In this document: piece after piece, positions 6,029-7,970 of the stretch
How positions within the stretch are numbered: the first letter of the stretch is position 1
Layout of the letters: each line of letters begins with the position of its first letter
Source of the DNA: an uncultured Chloroflexota bacterium
Lineage (GTDB): Bacteria > Chloroflexota > Anaerolineae > Aggregatilineales > Phototrophicaceae
Length of the DNA: 7,970 nt
Assembly (NCBI GenBank): GCA_937988705.1
Contig: CALKIA010000081.1
Span: forward strand, 1 to 7,970
Reading direction: 5' to 3'
Notes under the pieces: model-generated
What the model was told of the DNA's origin: nothing
Databases searched by the model: none
The model's input: the letters and a program-made list of their open reading frames with translations, nothing else
Program-made: the position numbers and the translations under genes

Positions 6029-6868
6029 CTACTCGCCGCTGAATTGTTCCAGGCATTCGGTGAGCGCCCGCTCGACACACACGCGCGCCATCTCGCGGCG
6101 ATACTCTGCACTGCCGAGGTAATCGCTGACCGGATCGACCAGCGTGGCCACGGCTTTGACCGCACTGGCGATGTTCGCCGCATCCAGTGGGTTGCCGATC
6201 AGCGTTTCCAGCGTGAACGCCAGCACCGGATCAGTCGATACGCCGCACAGTGCACCAAACATCGATTCGACGGTGTTTTCTTCGTTCAGATACACATAGA
6301 CCGCCGCATTGACAATCGGTACATCGGCGGGGGTGCGCGCCACAAAGGCCGACCCCAACGCTTGCCGCTGCGGCACGGCGGGAATATCAATTGATGTGAT
6401 GAACAGATGGTCAAATTCGTCGGCGTGGACGAGTAAGCCGGCGATGCTTTCCCAATCGCGCTGGCCATCTTTCAGCCATTCGACGCCGATGTCATGCGCG
6501 GTGATCGCTGCCAGCCATTCGCGCAGCATGGGGTGCCGCCGTTCGCGCAGGCTTTCGAGGATTGACAGGTTAGTGCGTACATTCGCCGGGAGTGCCCGCG
6601 TGAGCGCCTGCCGGAACACCTCCGGCAGTTGATCCCAGCCCAATAACTGCTCCAGTTTGACCGCCGAACCGACGGTCACGCCGCCTTCGTCCATTTCGAG
6701 GCGGTTGAGTTCGGGAATCGCTTGCAGGTCGATCACGGTGGTGTAGGGCAAATCGAGCGTGCCGAGCGCCAGCGCGCCGCCCGCCAGCAGCAGACTATCC
6801 GGCTGCTGCGCCAGTTCAGACGCTTGATCCAGCGTGGTGGGGCGAAGATAAGTCTTAGGATTGGCCAT
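6029..6868 (-). CDS. CoxM-like FAD-binding subunit homologue of molybdenum hydroxylases, second flavin motif degenerate
   Basis: The 279-residue protein has the length and plan of the medium subunit of CO dehydrogenase/xanthine dehydrogenase-type enzymes: an N-terminal YLRPTTLDQA start, LLAGGALALG (27-36), VIDLQAIPELNRL (45-57), GGVTVGSAVKLEQLL (62-76), and a C-terminal domain with FVARTPADVPIVNAAVYV. In this family AGG(T/S)xL and TIGGN cradle FAD and pass electrons from the Fe-S clusters to an acceptor. The first motif is kept in part (AGGAL). The second should follow IRN at about 97-107 but reads VRTNLSILESL, so both glycines of TIGG are gone and flavin binding is doubtful. This parallels the loss of Fe-S cysteines in the large protein (4787-1863), its probable partner. 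Start is ATG at 6868-6866, with a weak GGGA upstream. The order CoxM-like, two unrelated genes, then the Mo protein is unusual because these subunits are normally adjacent. Confidence 0.85.
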   Translation of the reverse strand: MANPKTYLRPTTLDQASELAQQPDSLLLAGGALALGTLDLPYTTVIDLQAIPELNRLEMDEGGVTVGSAVKLEQLLGWDQLPEVFRQALTRALPANVRTNLSILESLRERRHPMLREWLAAITAHDIGVEWLKDGQRDWESIAGLLVHADEFDHLFITSIDIPAVPQRQALGSAFVARTPADVPIVNAAVYVYLNEENTVESMFGALCGVSTDPVLAFTLETLIGNPLDAANIASAVKAVATLVDPVSDYLGSAEYRREMARVCVERALTECLEQFSGE

Positions 6869-6895
6869 GACATTTTCCCAAATAAGCCAGCGTAA

Positions 6896-6915
6896 GGACG
6901 CACTTCAGGGCGTCC
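6896..6915. repeat. Short perfect hairpin between the lipoprotein and CoxM-like genes
   Basis: GGACGC (6896-6901) and GCGTCC (6910-6915) are perfect inverted arms around an eight-base loop. On the minus strand the hairpin begins 20 bases after the lipoprotein stop and 27 bases before the CoxM-like start. The bases that follow (TTACGCTGGCTTATTT) are not a clear U-tract, so at most it is a weak terminator or processing site. A smaller competing stem (GCGT/ACGC) overlaps the 3' arm. Six base pairs in high-GC DNA can arise by chance. Confidence 0.35.
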
Positions 6916-6935
6916 ATCTTGTATACGGAGTGATT

Positions 6936-7790
6936 TTAACGCGGATAGACGGCTAATACCGCTGGAACGGGATCAAAAGAGTACAGTTGATACGACGCAT
7001 CCCCGCCGATCCACATCATGGTCGAACCGCCCCCGTCCAAATTTACCGCTGTGACGAGGTTGAGATCGGTGGTGGGCAGCGCCGCGCTGAGGTCGACCAA
7101 GCGCATGCCAAACAGTGACGGCGTGGAGATCAGCAGAATGCGCCCGTTGCTATCCTGCCCAACAATGGTACGCCGCGATGCGCGATCCCCGGTCGGATTG
7201 GTGAACGCTTGCTGACCGTTGGCCACGAGCATCGGGAATCCCTGCACCGCCTGTTCCAGCGCTTCGCCGTAATAGGGTTCTTGCAGCAGCGAGCGCACGC
7301 GCGGATAGCCGTTCTGTACTTGCACCATGCCGCCCCGGTCAGTGAACGATTGTCCATAGGCCACGCTGTCTGCTACGACCAAACCGAGCGCCATCCGTGC
7401 TGTATCGAAGAAGTTTGCGTTGATGAAGGCCGCCGCGCCCGCTAAAGTGTCACGCCACGAGCCGAGCGTAAGCGGTTCGCCAGGGCGGTAGTGGGCGCGG
7501 ACAGTGTACAGCGCCGGATCGATGCGCAGTACCAGCAGCTGGGTCGATGCACCGTTGCCGCTGACAGCGAGCAAGCGCCGCTCCAAGCCGGGGGCGAGAA
7601 CTTCCCAGCCTATGTTATCGACGGTCGGGATCGGCGCTGTGGTGGGTTGCTGCGTGGCGGTCGGTGGGGGTGGTTGGGCGGTTAGCGTGCAGCCGCTCGC
7701 CAGCGACATCACCGTGAGCCATGGGGAGATCTGCTTACGCCAGACAAGACCGCGCAGCAGGGCGGATAACCGATAGAGAAAAAGTTGCAC
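6936..7790 (-). CDS. Putative lipoprotein with phosphodiester glycosidase (NAGPA/DUF2233-like) domain
   Basis: The 284-residue protein starts with a basic n-region (Arg13, Arg18, Lys19), a short hydrophobic stretch and LASGC (30-34), a plausible lipobox with Cys34 as the lipidated residue. A Pro/Thr-rich linker (40-56) follows, then one domain with FINANFFD (122-129) and VNLDGGGSTMMW (249-260). These are the hallmarks of the family named after mammalian N-acetylglucosamine-1-phosphodiester alpha-N-acetylglucosaminidase. Bacterial members cleave sugar-phosphodiester links, for example in cell-surface polymers; here the substrate is unknown and an extracytoplasmic location is predicted. Start is GTG at 7790-7788, directly after an in-frame TAA, so nothing earlier is possible; AGAGAGGG lies 11 bases upstream (7802-7809). 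Later in-frame starts (27-28) would remove most of the signal peptide. The gene precedes the CoxM-like gene by 67 bases on the same strand, but no functional link to it is evident. Confidence 0.88.
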   Translation of the reverse strand: MQLFLYRLSALLRGLVWRKQISPWLTVMSLASGCTLTAQPPPPTATQQPTTAPIPTVDNIGWEVLAPGLERRLLAVSGNGASTQLLVLRIDPALYTVRAHYRPGEPLTLGSWRDTLAGAAAFINANFFDTARMALGLVVADSVAYGQSFTDRGGMVQVQNGYPRVRSLLQEPYYGEALEQAVQGFPMLVANGQQAFTNPTGDRASRRTIVGQDSNGRILLISTPSLFGMRLVDLSAALPTTDLNLVTAVNLDGGGSTMMWIGGDASYQLYSFDPVPAVLAVYPR

Positions 7791-7820
7791 TTACCACACG
7801 TCCCTCTCTAAAAAAGAGCC

Positions 7821-7849
7821 TTGTCAACGGGGGCGACGCAAGTTATACT
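7821..7849 (+). promoter_or_regulatory. Promoter of the tRNA-Val gene
   Basis: TTGTCA (7821-7826) and TATACT (7844-7849) are separated by exactly 17 bases. Each box matches the housekeeping sigma consensus at five of six positions. Transcription would begin near 7856, giving a leader of about 38 bases before the tRNA. The upstream A-rich stretch at 7809-7815 could act as an UP-like element (weak inference). Confidence 0.75.
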
Positions 7850-7893
7850 TTACATCACGTTACCCGCAGCGCCAAACGCGGTCAAGCGGAAAC

Positions 7894-7967
<74 letters not shown>

Positions 7968-7970
7968 CAA

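Noticed and set aside
7857..7885. Minus-strand promoter for the lipoprotein gene (TTGACC, 17 bases, TAACGT)
   Set aside because: The -10 box matches only three of six consensus positions. An alternative TATAAC at 7842-7847 has no -35 partner, so I could not support a specific promoter.

Overview
The window is a high-GC bacterial segment, about 60% GC in the lines I counted. It carries a leftward (minus-strand) run of seven protein genes and one rightward tRNA gene at the right edge. No stretch longer than about 100 bases lacks a gene. The lineage is best guessed as Chloroflexota, Anaerolineae-like. Two clues support this: a membrane-anchored protein with a short Pro/Thr/Ala stretch followed by a 'NPCALPCVYGITPG' segment, and a Pro/Thr-rich lipoprotein linker. 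Both are typical of that phylum in my experience, but this is inference, not proof.

Reading in the direction of transcription (right to left):
- A putative lipoprotein of the phosphodiester glycosidase (NAGPA-like) family, 7790-6936.
- A protein homologous to the FAD subunit of molybdenum hydroxylases (CoxM-like), 6868-6029.
- A Uma2-family PD-(D/E)XK nuclease-like protein, 5989-5420.
- An AT-rich, membrane-anchored protein of unknown function, 5404-4784.
- A 974-residue xanthine dehydrogenase-family protein, 4787-1863, with the iron-sulfur-type domains fused to the molybdopterin-binding domains.
- A BtrH_N/DUF4872-like protein, 1770-568.
- The first 176 codons of a membrane-anchored protein that runs off the left edge, 528-1.
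Rightward, tRNA-Val(CAC) lies at 7894-7967 behind a near-consensus promoter.

The most unusual content is the molybdenum hydroxylase. In the fused large protein all eight cysteines expected to bind two [2Fe-2S] clusters are replaced, while surrounding residues and spacing are kept and the molybdopterin-side motifs look intact. In the neighbouring FAD-subunit homologue the second flavin-binding motif (normally TIGGN) is also replaced. Together they suggest a molybdenum enzyme that kept the Mo active site but lost the usual Mo to Fe-S to FAD electron chain, or one repurposed for a different reaction. The BtrH-like protein downstream also appears to lack its family's usual Cys and His.

The second notable item is a long inverted repeat between the molybdenum enzyme gene and the BtrH-like gene. 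On the minus-strand transcript it folds into a 14-bp stem plus a 5-bp extension and buries both the Shine-Dalgarno sequence and the UUG start codon of the BtrH-like gene. Its G-U pairs form only on the transcribed sense, which argues for an RNA regulatory element.

How the genes cooperate is not established. The close same-strand packing and the ATGA stop/start overlap at 4784-4787 suggest cotranscription of at least the stretch from the CoxM-like gene to the large Mo protein.
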